Shown: in pieces, positions 1 through 10,393 of the stretch
Layout: the number at the start of each line of letters is the position of its first letter
Numbering within the stretch: the stretch's first letter is position 1
NCBI GenBank assembly: GCA_031396695.1
Contig: JANNLG010000199.1
Coordinates: forward strand, 1-64,000
Direction: 5' to 3'
DNA from: VGRW01 sp031396695
GTDB taxonomy: Bacteria; Myxococcota_A; UBA9160; SZUA-336
Length of the DNA stretch: 64,000 bases
Position numbers and translations under genes: made by a program
The notes under the pieces: model-generated
What the model saw: the letters and a program-made list of their open reading frames with translations, nothing else
Told to the model about the DNA's origin: nothing
Databases searched by the model: none

Positions 1-1
1 G

Positions 2-133
2 CTCGAGATCGGCGCAGGACAAGCCGACGCGGTCGAAGAGCTGCTGCGCGCCGCGGGTGCCGCGGCCGTGGAGAGGTTTCCCGATCTGGCCGGAATCCCG
101 CGCGTCATTCTGGGTCGTTTCCTGGAGGTTTGA
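2..133 (+). CDS. prmC: Peptide chain release factor N5-glutamine methyltransferase, 3' end only
   Basis: The 3' end of a gene that starts upstream of the window. Forty-three codons are visible and end in TGA at 131-133. The C-terminus DLAGIPRVILGR is the conserved tail of PrmC/HemK, which methylates the glutamine of the GGQ loop in release factors RF1 and RF2. The catalytic NPPY motif lies outside the window, so activity cannot be judged. murA starts on the very next base. The order prfA-prmC-murA is common in deltaproteobacteria and supports the call. Confidence 0.8.
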   Translation, partial: LEIGAGQADAVEELLRAAGAAAVERFPDLAGIPRVILGRFLEV

Positions 134-1393
<1,260 letters not shown>

Positions 1394-1397
1394 CGCC

Positions 1398-2708
1398 GTG
1401 AGCCCTTCGCCCGAGCTCACCCTGATCGACGCGCGTGACGCGGGCTTTCCCGCGCGTTTCGCCGCGCTCGAACAGCGCCGCTCGGTCGAACGGGGTCAGC
1501 TCCAGGAGCGCGTTGCGGTGATCGTCGACGACGTGCGCCGGCGCGGCGATGACGCGGTGCTCGACGCGATCGAGCGCTTCGACGGCTACCGTCTGCGCGC
1601 CGAGGACCTGGTCGTCGGCGAAGCCGAGCTCGAAGCCGGCGCCGCAAAGCTTGCCGCCGAAGACCTGGCGGCGCTCGAGCTGGCCGCGGAGCGCGTGCGT
1701 GCCTTTCACCGCCTGCACGTGCCCGCGACCTGGACTCATGACGCGGCCGACGAGCGGCTGGGCCAGATCGTGCGGCCGATCGGGCGGGTCGGGATTTACG
1801 TCCCGGCGGGCGTGGCGCCGCTCGCCTCGACCACGCTCATGCTCGGCATCCCGGCCGAGGTCGCGGGCGTGCCCGACCGGCACATGTGCAGCCCCGGAAA
1901 GCAGCTCCACCCTGCGGTGGCCGCGGCCGCGCGGCTCGCCCGCGTGACGCGCGTCTATCGCGTCGGAGGCGTGCAAGCGATCGCGGCGCTGGCCTTCGGC
2001 ACCGAGCAGATCGCGCGCGTCGACAAGATCGTCGGCCCGGGCACCGCCCACACCCAGGAAGCCAAGCGCCAGGTCTTCGGTCACGTCGCGATCGACTCCG
2101 AGGCCGGGCCGAGCGAGGTCTTCATCGTCGCCGATTCGAGCGCGCGCGCCGATTTCCTGGCAGCCGACCTGCTCGCGCAGGCCGAGCACGACGAGCTCGC
2201 GAGCGTCGTGCTCGCGACGCCGAGCGCTGAGCTCGCGGCCGCGGTCCGCGCCGAGGTCGCACGACAGCTGCCCGCGCTCTCGCGCGAGAGCACGGCCCGG
2301 AAATCCATGCGCGAGCGCGGCTTGCTGGTCGTGACGCGCGATCTCGAAGAGGCCTGCGCGCTGGCCAATCGCTACGGCGCCGAGCACCTGCAGCTGTGCG
2401 TCGCCGAGCCCGATCGCTGGCTTGCGCGGATCGAGTGCGCGGGCGCGATCTTCCTGGGCTCGTACAGTCCCGTGCCGATCGGCGACTATGCGGCGGGGCC
2501 GAGCCACGTTCTGCCCACTGGCGGAACCGCGCGCTTCTTCTCGGGCATCGGCGTCGAGGATTTCCAGCACCGAATGAGCCTGATCGATCTCCGAGCAGCG
2601 GCGTTCCGGCGCATCGCACCCGCGGCCGCGCGACTCGCGCGGCTCGAGGGTCTCGATGCGCACGCGCGCGCGCTGGAGATCCGCCTCTCAGAAACGAAGG
2701 AGCCGTGA
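1398..2708 (+). CDS. hisD: Histidinol dehydrogenase
   Basis: Performs the last two steps of histidine synthesis, NAD-dependent oxidation of L-histidinol to L-histidine. From the GTG start the protein has 436 residues, typical of HisD. Family zinc ligands are visible as Gln261 and His264 (QAEH), Asp363 (GDYAAGPSH) and His422. The catalytic pair Glu329-His330 lies in GAEHLQ. The start is set by the 4-nt gap after murA, since an earlier in-frame ATG at 1308 would overlap murA by 86 nt. The stop overlaps the ATG of hisB by one base. No hisG lies between murA and hisD, although that order is frequent in related genomes. Confidence 0.95.
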   Translation: MSPSPELTLIDARDAGFPARFAALEQRRSVERGQLQERVAVIVDDVRRRGDDAVLDAIERFDGYRLRAEDLVVGEAELEAGAAKLAAEDLAALELAAERVRAFHRLHVPATWTHDAADERLGQIVRPIGRVGIYVPAGVAPLASTTLMLGIPAEVAGVPDRHMCSPGKQLHPAVAAAARLARVTRVYRVGGVQAIAALAFGTEQIARVDKIVGPGTAHTQEAKRQVFGHVAIDSEAGPSEVFIVADSSARADFLAADLLAQAEHDELASVVLATPSAELAAAVRAEVARQLPALSRESTARKSMRERGLLVVTRDLEEACALANRYGAEHLQLCVAEPDRWLARIECAGAIFLGSYSPVPIGDYAAGPSHVLPTGGTARFFSGIGVEDFQHRMSLIDLRAAAFRRIAPAAARLARLEGLDAHARALEIRLSETKEP

Positions 2709-3295
2709 TGGCACGAGAAGCGACGGTGAGCCGCAAGACGCGCGAGACGGAGATCACTGTCGAGCTGCGTCTGGACGGAACGGGCGAAGCGCAGATCGAG
2801 ACGGGCATGCCGTTCTTCGACCACCTGCTCGACTCGTTCACTCGCCACGGCCTGTTCGATCTGCGCGTGCGCGCGAAGGGTGATCTGCAGGTCGATCAGC
2901 ACCACACGGTCGAGGACGTCGGCATCGTGATGGGACAAGCGCTGCGCCGCGCGATCGGCGACGGCGCCGGGCTGCGCCGCTTCGGCTCCGCGCGCATCCC
3001 GATGGCCGACGCTCGCATCCTCGTCGACCTCGATCTGTCGAACCGTCCCTATCTCGTCTATCGCGTGGAGCTCACGCGCGACTGGGTGGCCGATTTCGAC
3101 GCGGCCTTGGTGGAGGACTTCCTGTACGCGTTCAGCACGAACGGCGGCGTCGATCTGCACGTCGAGCGCTCGTACGGACACAACGTGCACCACATCATCG
3201 AGGGCATCTTCAAGGGACTGGGCCGTGCGCTCGACGAGGCCACCACGATCGACCCGCGGATTCGCGGCGCGCTGTCGACGAAGGGGTCGCTGTGA
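2708..3295 (+). CDS. hisB: Imidazoleglycerol-phosphate dehydratase
   Basis: Dehydrates imidazole glycerol phosphate to imidazole acetol phosphate in histidine synthesis. At 195 residues it is the monofunctional form, without the histidinol-phosphatase domain found in enterobacterial HisB. Two metal-binding histidine clusters are visible: DQHHTVED (residues 63-70) and GHNVHHIIE near the C-terminus, as expected for the di-manganese active site. The ATG shares its A with the hisD stop (TGATG), and the stop overlaps the hisH GTG by 4 nt, so translational coupling is likely. Confidence 0.95.
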   Translation: MAREATVSRKTRETEITVELRLDGTGEAQIETGMPFFDHLLDSFTRHGLFDLRVRAKGDLQVDQHHTVEDVGIVMGQALRRAIGDGAGLRRFGSARIPMADARILVDLDLSNRPYLVYRVELTRDWVADFDAALVEDFLYAFSTNGGVDLHVERSYGHNVHHIIEGIFKGLGRALDEATTIDPRIRGALSTKGSL

Positions 3296-3909
3296 CGCAG
3301 GCCGGTGAAGAGGTCGTGGTCGTCGACTACGGCATGGGGAACCTGCGCAGCGTCGCGCGGGCGCTGGAGCGGATCGGCGCGCGCGCGCGCGTCACGGCTG
3401 CTTCGAGCGACGTCCGCTCGGCGCGGCGCGTGGTGCTGCCGGGCGTCGGCTCGGTGCGCGACACGATGGCCGCGCTGCGAACCGCGGGTCTGGACGACGC
3501 GCTCAAAGAACACATCGCGGCCGGCCGGCCGTATCTGGGCATCTGCCTCGGCCTGCAGGTCCTGCTCGACGAGGCGGAGGAAGGCGGAATCGGCCCGTGC
3601 CTCGGCGCGATTCCCGGCCGCGTCGCGCGCTTTCCCGATTCCTACGACTTGCCCGTCCCACACATGGGCTGGAACCAGGTGAAGCCCGTGAGCGAACACC
3701 CCGTGATCGCCGAGGGCTACTTCTACTTCGTGCACGGCTACCGCGCGACCGAAGTTCCCAGGAATTTCTGGCTCGCGCAGACGGAGTACGGCGAGACCTT
3801 TCCGTCGGCGATCGGACGCGACGCGTGCGTGGCCGTGCAGTTCCACCCCGAGAAGAGCCAGCGCGCCGGTCTCGACCTGCTCGAGCGCTTCTGCGTCTGG
3901 AAGCCATGA
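3292..3909 (+). CDS. hisH: Imidazole glycerol phosphate synthase, glutaminase subunit
   Basis: Class I glutamine amidotransferase that hydrolyses glutamine and channels ammonia to HisF for closure of the imidazole ring. The 205-residue protein has the nucleophile Cys85 in GICLGLQ and the other triad residues His185 and Glu187 in FHPEKS. GTG start overlaps the hisB stop by 4 nt. Its partner hisF lies two genes downstream, separated by a lipoprotein gene and hisA. The stop (TGA at 3907-3909) overlaps the ATG of the lipoprotein gene. Confidence 0.95.
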   Translation: MTQAGEEVVVVDYGMGNLRSVARALERIGARARVTAASSDVRSARRVVLPGVGSVRDTMAALRTAGLDDALKEHIAAGRPYLGICLGLQVLLDEAEEGGIGPCLGAIPGRVARFPDSYDLPVPHMGWNQVKPVSEHPVIAEGYFYFVHGYRATEVPRNFWLAQTEYGETFPSAIGRDACVAVQFHPEKSQRAGLDLLERFCVWKP

Positions 3910-4532
3910 CTCTGGACGCCACGAGGTTCGACGCCATGACGCGCTTCGTACTCGCCGCACTGGTCGGCCTCACGCTCGGCTGCGCCCCGCCCATCTGGAC
4001 GGAGGTGGCCGAGCCGCAAGCGCCCACGGTCGTGCGCAAGCTGGCGATGTTGCCGTTCTCGAGCGAGCCCGCGCCGGGCGGTACGCTCGACTCCGACGCG
4101 ATCCGGATCGTCTCCACGCGCGTGCTGCAAGCGCTGACGCAGGAGACCAATCTCGAAATCATCCCGCCCGACAAGACGGTGCTGGTGCCCGGTGCCGGCG
4201 CCCGCTCCGGCGGCGAGCTGTTGCGCACCACGTTCGGCGCCGACGCGGTGCTGACCGGGACGGTGCGCCGCTTCGTCGAGCGCTCCGGCGGACCTTCGGG
4301 GTCGAGCCGGCCGTCCGCGGTCTGGTTCACGCTCGAGCTGCGCACGATCGAAGGTGCGCTGCTTTGGTCGGGCACGTACAACGAGACCCAGGCGTCCCTC
4401 TCCGACGATCTCGGCTCGTTTCGCCGCGCCTGGCAGCGCGGCTTCCAGTGGGTGACCGCGGCCGACCTGGCGGACTACGGCGCGCGAAAGCTCGCCCAGG
4501 CGCTGGCTGCGGAAATCGACGCGTGGAGCTGA
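3906..4532 (+). CDS. Putative outer-membrane lipoprotein inside the histidine operon
   Basis: A 208-residue protein of unrecognised family. The N-terminus holds a hydrophobic signal followed by lipobox LTLGC (Cys26), predicting lipidation and envelope location. The mature part has alternating strands (LAMLPFSSEP, VLTGTVRRF, WFTLELRTIEGALLW) that resemble the fold of LpoB/GNA1162-type lipoproteins; this is an impression, not a proven match. A second ATG at 3936 would also give a good signal peptide. It overlaps hisH by 4 nt and hisA by 10 nt, so it must be co-expressed with histidine genes, although nothing in it suggests a histidine role. Confidence 0.75.
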   Translation: MTLDATRFDAMTRFVLAALVGLTLGCAPPIWTEVAEPQAPTVVRKLAMLPFSSEPAPGGTLDSDAIRIVSTRVLQALTQETNLEIIPPDKTVLVPGAGARSGGELLRTTFGADAVLTGTVRRFVERSGGPSGSSRPSAVWFTLELRTIEGALLWSGTYNETQASLSDDLGSFRRAWQRGFQWVTAADLADYGARKLAQALAAEIDAWS

Positions 4533-5248
4533 TTCCCTCGATCGACCTGCGCGGCGGGAACGTGGTGCGCCTGGAGCAAGGCGACTACGCGCGCGAGACG
4601 AGCTATGACGCGGACGCGGTCGAGGTCGCGCGCGGCTTCTCGCGCGCCGGCGCCCGCCGGATCCACGTCGTGGATCTCGACGGCGCGCGTGACGGCGTCG
4701 CGGGCAATGACGCGGTCGTGCGGAAGATTCTGGCCGCCTGCCCGGAGCTCGCCGTTCAGGTGGGCGGCGGCATGCGCTCGCGCGAGCGCGTCGAGGAAGT
4801 GCTCGGCGCGGGTGCCGCGCGCGTCGTGATCGGCACCGCGGCGCTCGAGCAACCTGACCTTCTGCAAGAGCTCGCTTTGCGATTCCCCGAGCGCATCATC
4901 CTCGGCCTCGACGCGCGCGACGGCCGCGTCGCCGTGCGCGGCTGGCGCGAGACCCGCGACGAGACCGTCGAGCAAGTGCTCGAGCGCTTCGCGAAGCTGC
5001 CGCTCGCGGCGGTCCTGCACACCGACATCGGCCGCGACGGCCTGCTCGGCGGACCCAACGTGGAGGCGACCGCCGCGCTCGCGCGCCGCTCGCCCTTCCC
5101 CGTGCTGGCCTCGGGGGGAGTCGGCTCGCTCGACGATCTCGAGCGCCTCGCGCGCACACGCGTGATCGCCGGCGCGATCGTCGGCAAGGCGATCTACTCC
5201 GGCGCGATCTGCGTGGACGAAGCGATCGCGAGGCTCGCGTCGTGCTGA
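4523..5248 (+). CDS. hisA: ProFAR isomerase (phosphoribosylformimino-AICAR-P isomerase)
   Basis: TIM-barrel enzyme that isomerises ProFAR to PRFAR, the substrate of HisHF. The protein begins MELIPSIDLRGG, with the catalytic Asp8 at the end of strand 1, and has the second acid in HTDIGRDG. At 241 residues the length is normal. GTG is chosen as start because it places the SIDLRGG motif at the family position; the codon lies inside the end of the lipoprotein gene (10-nt overlap). The stop lies 4 nt inside hisF. Confidence 0.94.
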   Translation: MELIPSIDLRGGNVVRLEQGDYARETSYDADAVEVARGFSRAGARRIHVVDLDGARDGVAGNDAVVRKILAACPELAVQVGGGMRSRERVEEVLGAGAARVVIGTAALEQPDLLQELALRFPERIILGLDARDGRVAVRGWRETRDETVEQVLERFAKLPLAAVLHTDIGRDGLLGGPNVEATAALARRSPFPVLASGGVGSLDDLERLARTRVIAGAIVGKAIYSGAICVDEAIARLASC

Positions 5249-6033
5249 CCAAGCGCATCATCCCGTGCCTGGACGTGAAGGACGGCCGGGTCGTGAAGGG
5301 CGTCCAGTTCGTCGACCTGATCGATGCCGGCGATCCGGTCGAGGTCGCGGCCGCCTACGACGCTCAGGGCGCCGACGAGCTGTGCTTCCTCGACATCAAC
5401 GCCTCGCACGAGAACCGCGCCACGATGTTCGAGCTGGTCTCCCGCACCGCCGATCGGCTCACGATTCCGTTCTCGGTCGGCGGAGGGGTGCGCTCGGTCG
5501 ACGACGTGCGCGCGCTTCTGCGCGCGGGCGCAGACAAAGTCTCGGTGAACTCGGCAGCGGTGGCTCGCCCCGAGCTGGTGAGCGAAACCGCGCAGAAGCT
5601 CGGCTCGGCGAATTTGATCGTGGCCGTCGACGCGCGCCGCCGCGAGCCGAACGAGCCCGCGCGCGGCTGGGAGGTCTACACACATGGGGGTAGGCGCGCG
5701 TCCGGCCTCGACGCTGTGGAGTGGGCTTCGCGCATCGAGGCGCTCGGCGCGGGCGAAATCCTGCTCACCAGCATGGATCGCGACGGCACGCGCGACGGCT
5801 ATGACTTGGAACTCACCCGCGCAGTGACTCGCGCGGTGCGCATTCCCGTGATCGCGTCCGGCGGAGCGGGCTCGCTCGAGCACCTGCGCGAGGCGCTCGA
5901 CGATGGGCCTTCGGGTGGCGGCGCATCGGCGGTGCTGGCCGCGAGCATCTTCCATTTCGGCACGTTTCGAGTGCCGGATGCGAAGGCGTACCTCGCCGCG
6001 CGTGGCCTTTTGGTCCGACCAGTCGTCGCTTGA
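5242..6033 (+). CDS. hisF: Imidazole glycerol phosphate synthase, cyclase subunit
   Basis: TIM-barrel cyclase subunit that uses ammonia from HisH to convert PRFAR to imidazole glycerol phosphate and AICAR. The 263-residue protein has both catalytic aspartates, Asp11 (CLDVKDGR) and Asp130 (VAVDARR), and the phosphate-binding SVGGG and SGGAGS motifs. GTG start overlaps hisA by 7 nt. It is the last gene of the cluster; hisI/hisE, hisC and hisG are not in the window. The terminal codons lie within an inverted repeat (6010-6056). Confidence 0.95.
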   Translation: MLTKRIIPCLDVKDGRVVKGVQFVDLIDAGDPVEVAAAYDAQGADELCFLDINASHENRATMFELVSRTADRLTIPFSVGGGVRSVDDVRALLRAGADKVSVNSAAVARPELVSETAQKLGSANLIVAVDARRREPNEPARGWEVYTHGGRRASGLDAVEWASRIEALGAGEILLTSMDRDGTRDGYDLELTRAVTRAVRIPVIASGGAGSLEHLREALDDGPSGGGASAVLAASIFHFGTFRVPDAKAYLAARGLLVRPVVA

Positions 6034-6056
6034 TCGGTCGAAAGTGGACGGACCAA
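6010..6056. repeat. Inverted repeat across the hisF stop codon
   Basis: TTGGTCCG (6010-6017) is repeated in inverted form as CGGACCAA (6049-6056), with a smaller nested pair GACC/GGTC between them. The loop is long and no T-run follows, so this does not look like a normal intrinsic terminator. It could be a weak transcription end or a protein-binding site upstream of rpsU. Confidence 0.35.
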
Positions 6057-6335
6057 TCACTGCTATGCGCCGCGGTTGCGAGCCAGTGTTGCGCGCCGCG
6101 AAAGCCCTGTGCTAGCTTCCGCCGCTGTTAGGTCAGTCCTCTAAGTGCTTGATACATCACGATGTTCTGGCACGGTTCCAGAGGCTGATCAGAGCAAGCC
6201 CCCCTCTCACCCCTCGGTTTCCAAGCGTCCTCACGCGGCATCGAGGGCAGGTCGACGTCGGGCAATCGACGTGGGCCGATCAAGGTGACGGGGCGGGTCG
6301 AGGAAACACCGCAAGCCGTAGTGCGAGGAGTTCGT
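6034..6335 (+). other. 302-nt non-coding leader region of rpsU
   Basis: No credible gene between hisF and rpsU. A weak sigma-70-like pair (TTGCGC 6089-6094 and TAGCTT 6113-6118, 18-nt spacer) could start an rpsU transcript with a leader of about 210 nt. The leader contains a pyrimidine-rich block (CCCCCCTCTCACCCC near 6200-6215) that is partly complementary to the rpsU ribosome-binding segment GTGCGAGGAG. Pairing between them could control S21 translation, but this is inference only. Confidence 0.35.
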
Positions 6336-6530
6336 TTGCCTGGTGTGAAGCTGAAGGAGAACGAGTCCTTCGAGAGCGCGCTCAAGCGCTTCAAGAAGCA
6401 GTGTGAGAAGGCGGGGCTGATGTACGAGCTCCGCAAGCGCGAGCATTACGAGAAGCCGAGCGTGCGTCACAAGAAGAAGACGCTCGCGGCCCGGAAGCGA
6501 GCTCTCAAGAAGCTCAAGGCTCAGGTCTGA
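6336..6530 (+). CDS. rpsU: 30S ribosomal protein S21
   Basis: A 64-residue S21 protein beginning LPGVKLKENESFE, matching the family start PGVxVKENE. The start codon is therefore TTG at 6336, placed 5 nt after the Shine-Dalgarno segment GAGGAG (6325-6330). The ATG at 6285 would add 17 residues absent from the family and lacks that ribosome site. The basic C-terminus (KKKTLAARKRALKKLK) is typical. It heads the rpsU-dnaG-rpoD macromolecular synthesis operon known from E. coli, and a terminator separates it from dnaG. A TTG start may limit S21 production. Confidence 0.93.
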   Translation: MPGVKLKENESFESALKRFKKQCEKAGLMYELRKREHYEKPSVRHKKKTLAARKRALKKLKAQV

Positions 6531-6542
6531 GGTAAGCGGTCG

Positions 6543-6573
6543 AAGGCCCGAGGCAGTTCCTGCCCGGGCCTTT
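6543..6573 (+). terminator. Intrinsic terminator between rpsU and dnaG
   Basis: AAGGCCCG..GGCA pairs with TGCC..CGGGCCTT around the loop GTTCC, giving a stem of about 12 bp with one bulge, followed by TTTCTC. It sits 13 nt after the rpsU stop. A terminator at this place in the E. coli operon lowers dnaG and rpoD expression relative to rpsU; the same role is inferred here. Confidence 0.85.
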
Positions 6574-6614
6574 CTCATTCATGTCGGGTCGTGCGGTAGG
6601 GGGCGTAGGGCGGA

Positions 6615-8402
6615 GTGGGCCGAATCCCCGAGAACGTCGTGTCCGAAATTCGCGACCGGGCGGACATCGTCTCGGTCGTGGGTCGGCACGTGACGCTCAA
6701 AAAGGTGGGCAGCCGCTTCTGGGGGCTGTGTCCCTTCCACGACGAGAAGACCGCCTCGTTCCAGGTCCATTCCGACAAGCAGATCTTCTACTGCTTCGGC
6801 TGCGGTGCGGGCGGCGACGTGTTCGCGTTCCGCATGCGCATGGAAGGTCTGGATTTCCCCGACGTGCTGCGCGTGCTCGGGCGCGAGCTCGGCATCGCCA
6901 TCCCCGAAACCGGCGGAGGCGATGAAGGCCAGGCCGCCGCGGCGTTTCGCGCCAACGAGGCCGCGGCGCTGTTCTTCCGCAAAGCCCTCCAGGGACCCGA
7001 CGGCGCGGCGGCGCGCCGCTACCTGCACGAGCGGGGCGTGCCCGAGGATCTGGCCGAGCGCTTCCGGATCGGCTGGGCACCCGACAGCTGGGACAGCCTG
7101 ATCCAGCACCTGCGCCGCGCGCGCATCTCGGTCGAAGAGGCCGAGCTCGCGGGTCTGATCGCGCGGCGGCCGAGCGGCGACGGACACTACGATCGCTTCC
7201 GCGCGCGGGTCGTGTTCCCGATCATCGAGCCCGCAGGTCAGGTCGCGGGCTTCGGCGGCCGCGGCATGGGAAGCGAGCCGCCCAAGTACCTGAACTCGCC
7301 CGAGTCGCCTGTCTACAAGAAGAGCCGCGCGCTGTTCGGCTTGCCGCAGGCGCTCGAAGCGATCCGCGAGCGCGGCCGAGTGATCGTGGTCGAGGGCTAT
7401 TTCGACCTGCTCGCGCTGCACCGCGCGGGTCTGGGCGAAGGCGTCGCGCCGTGTGGCACCGCGCTCACCCAAGCGCACGCGCGCCGCATCCGGCGCTACG
7501 CCGCCGAAGTCGTGTTGTTGTTCGACGGCGACGCGGCGGGACAGACCGCGGCCGAGCGCTCGCTGCCGATCCTGCTCGCCGAGGGACTGCGCGTGCGCGC
7601 GGCGTTCCTGCCTCTCGGCGAGGATCCCGACACGCTGGTCGCAAAGTCGGGTCTGCCCGCGCTGCGCTCGTGTGTGGAGAGCGCCGTGCCGTTGCTCGAT
7701 CACCTGATCGAGCGCGCGCTGAAGGAAGGAGCCGGCCACGCCTGGGCCGCGGCCGAAACCGCGCGCAGCGTGGCGCCCTATCTGCGTGCGCTCTCCGATC
7801 CGGTCGAGCGCGCCGCCTACACGCGCCTGCTCTCCAGCCGGCTCGAGATTCCGCCGAGCGCGCTCGAAGAGGCGCTGCGCCAGGGCGCCGAACGCGAGAC
7901 GTCGCGCACCCCTGCCGCCGAGACGCCGATGCGTCCGCGTCCGAAATCGAGCGAAGTCTCGCCGATCGTGCGCATGCTGATCGCGACGCTCGCGGCGCAT
8001 CCGGAAGTGCTGCCCGCCTTCGATGCACTCGAGCAGGATTGGCTGCCGAACGACGCGGGCGCCGCGCTGCTTGCGCGCCTGCAGGTCGCCTGCGCTTCAG
8101 GCGCACGCAGCGGAGCGGCAAGTCTCGTTTCGCCCGAGGCGAACGAGCTCGAGCAGGAGCAGAAGGACCTGCTCAACCGGATCATGACGGAAGCCCCGGC
8201 GCTGGACGCGAAGAGCGCCGCCCGCAGCGTTTCCGATTGCCTCTCCAAGCTCGAGATCGCCGCGCTCACCGCCGCGAAGCACGAGCTCGAGGAGCGGCGC
8301 GGAACCTGCACGGATCCAGCCGGACAGAACGAGATCGACGAAGAGCTTCAGCGGATCACGTCGCGAAGACACGATCTGCAGAAGAAGATGCGACAGGTTT
8401 AA
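6615..8402 (+). CDS. dnaG: DNA primase
   Basis: Synthesises RNA primers for replication. The 595-residue protein has an N-terminal CHC2 zinc finger with Cys39, His42, Cys60 and Cys63, then the TOPRIM catalytic core with VIVVEGYFD (metal-binding Glu) and the DGD motif in LLFDGDAAG. The C-terminal part (from about residue 440) is the helical DnaB-interaction domain and is poorly conserved. GTG start at 6615 gives the usual N-terminus MGRIPENVVSEI. It follows the rpsU terminator and precedes rpoD by 38 nt. Confidence 0.96.
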   Translation: MGRIPENVVSEIRDRADIVSVVGRHVTLKKVGSRFWGLCPFHDEKTASFQVHSDKQIFYCFGCGAGGDVFAFRMRMEGLDFPDVLRVLGRELGIAIPETGGGDEGQAAAAFRANEAAALFFRKALQGPDGAAARRYLHERGVPEDLAERFRIGWAPDSWDSLIQHLRRARISVEEAELAGLIARRPSGDGHYDRFRARVVFPIIEPAGQVAGFGGRGMGSEPPKYLNSPESPVYKKSRALFGLPQALEAIRERGRVIVVEGYFDLLALHRAGLGEGVAPCGTALTQAHARRIRRYAAEVVLLFDGDAAGQTAAERSLPILLAEGLRVRAAFLPLGEDPDTLVAKSGLPALRSCVESAVPLLDHLIERALKEGAGHAWAAAETARSVAPYLRALSDPVERAAYTRLLSSRLEIPPSALEEALRQGAERETSRTPAAETPMRPRPKSSEVSPIVRMLIATLAAHPEVLPAFDALEQDWLPNDAGAALLARLQVACASGARSGAASLVSPEANELEQEQKDLLNRIMTEAPALDAKSAARSVSDCLSKLEIAALTAAKHELEERRGTCTDPAGQNEIDEELQRITSRRHDLQKKMRQV

Positions 8403-8440
8403 CCTTTTCTACCCTCCGTTGCCCAAGGAGTCCCCCCCCA

Positions 8441-10330
<1,890 letters not shown>

Positions 10331-10393
10331 CGTTTCTCGCCTGGCCCTGAGACGGCCCAACAGCTCCGCGCGAGAGCGCCCGAAGACTCCCGT

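Noticed and set aside
6166..6185. TGGCACG near 6167 as a sigma-54 promoter upstream of rpsU
   Set aside because: The -24 half is good, but the required GC of the -12 half is missing at the correct spacing.
6285..6335. ATG at 6285 as start of rpsU
   Set aside because: It adds 17 residues not found in S21 and ignores the ribosome site before the TTG at 6336.
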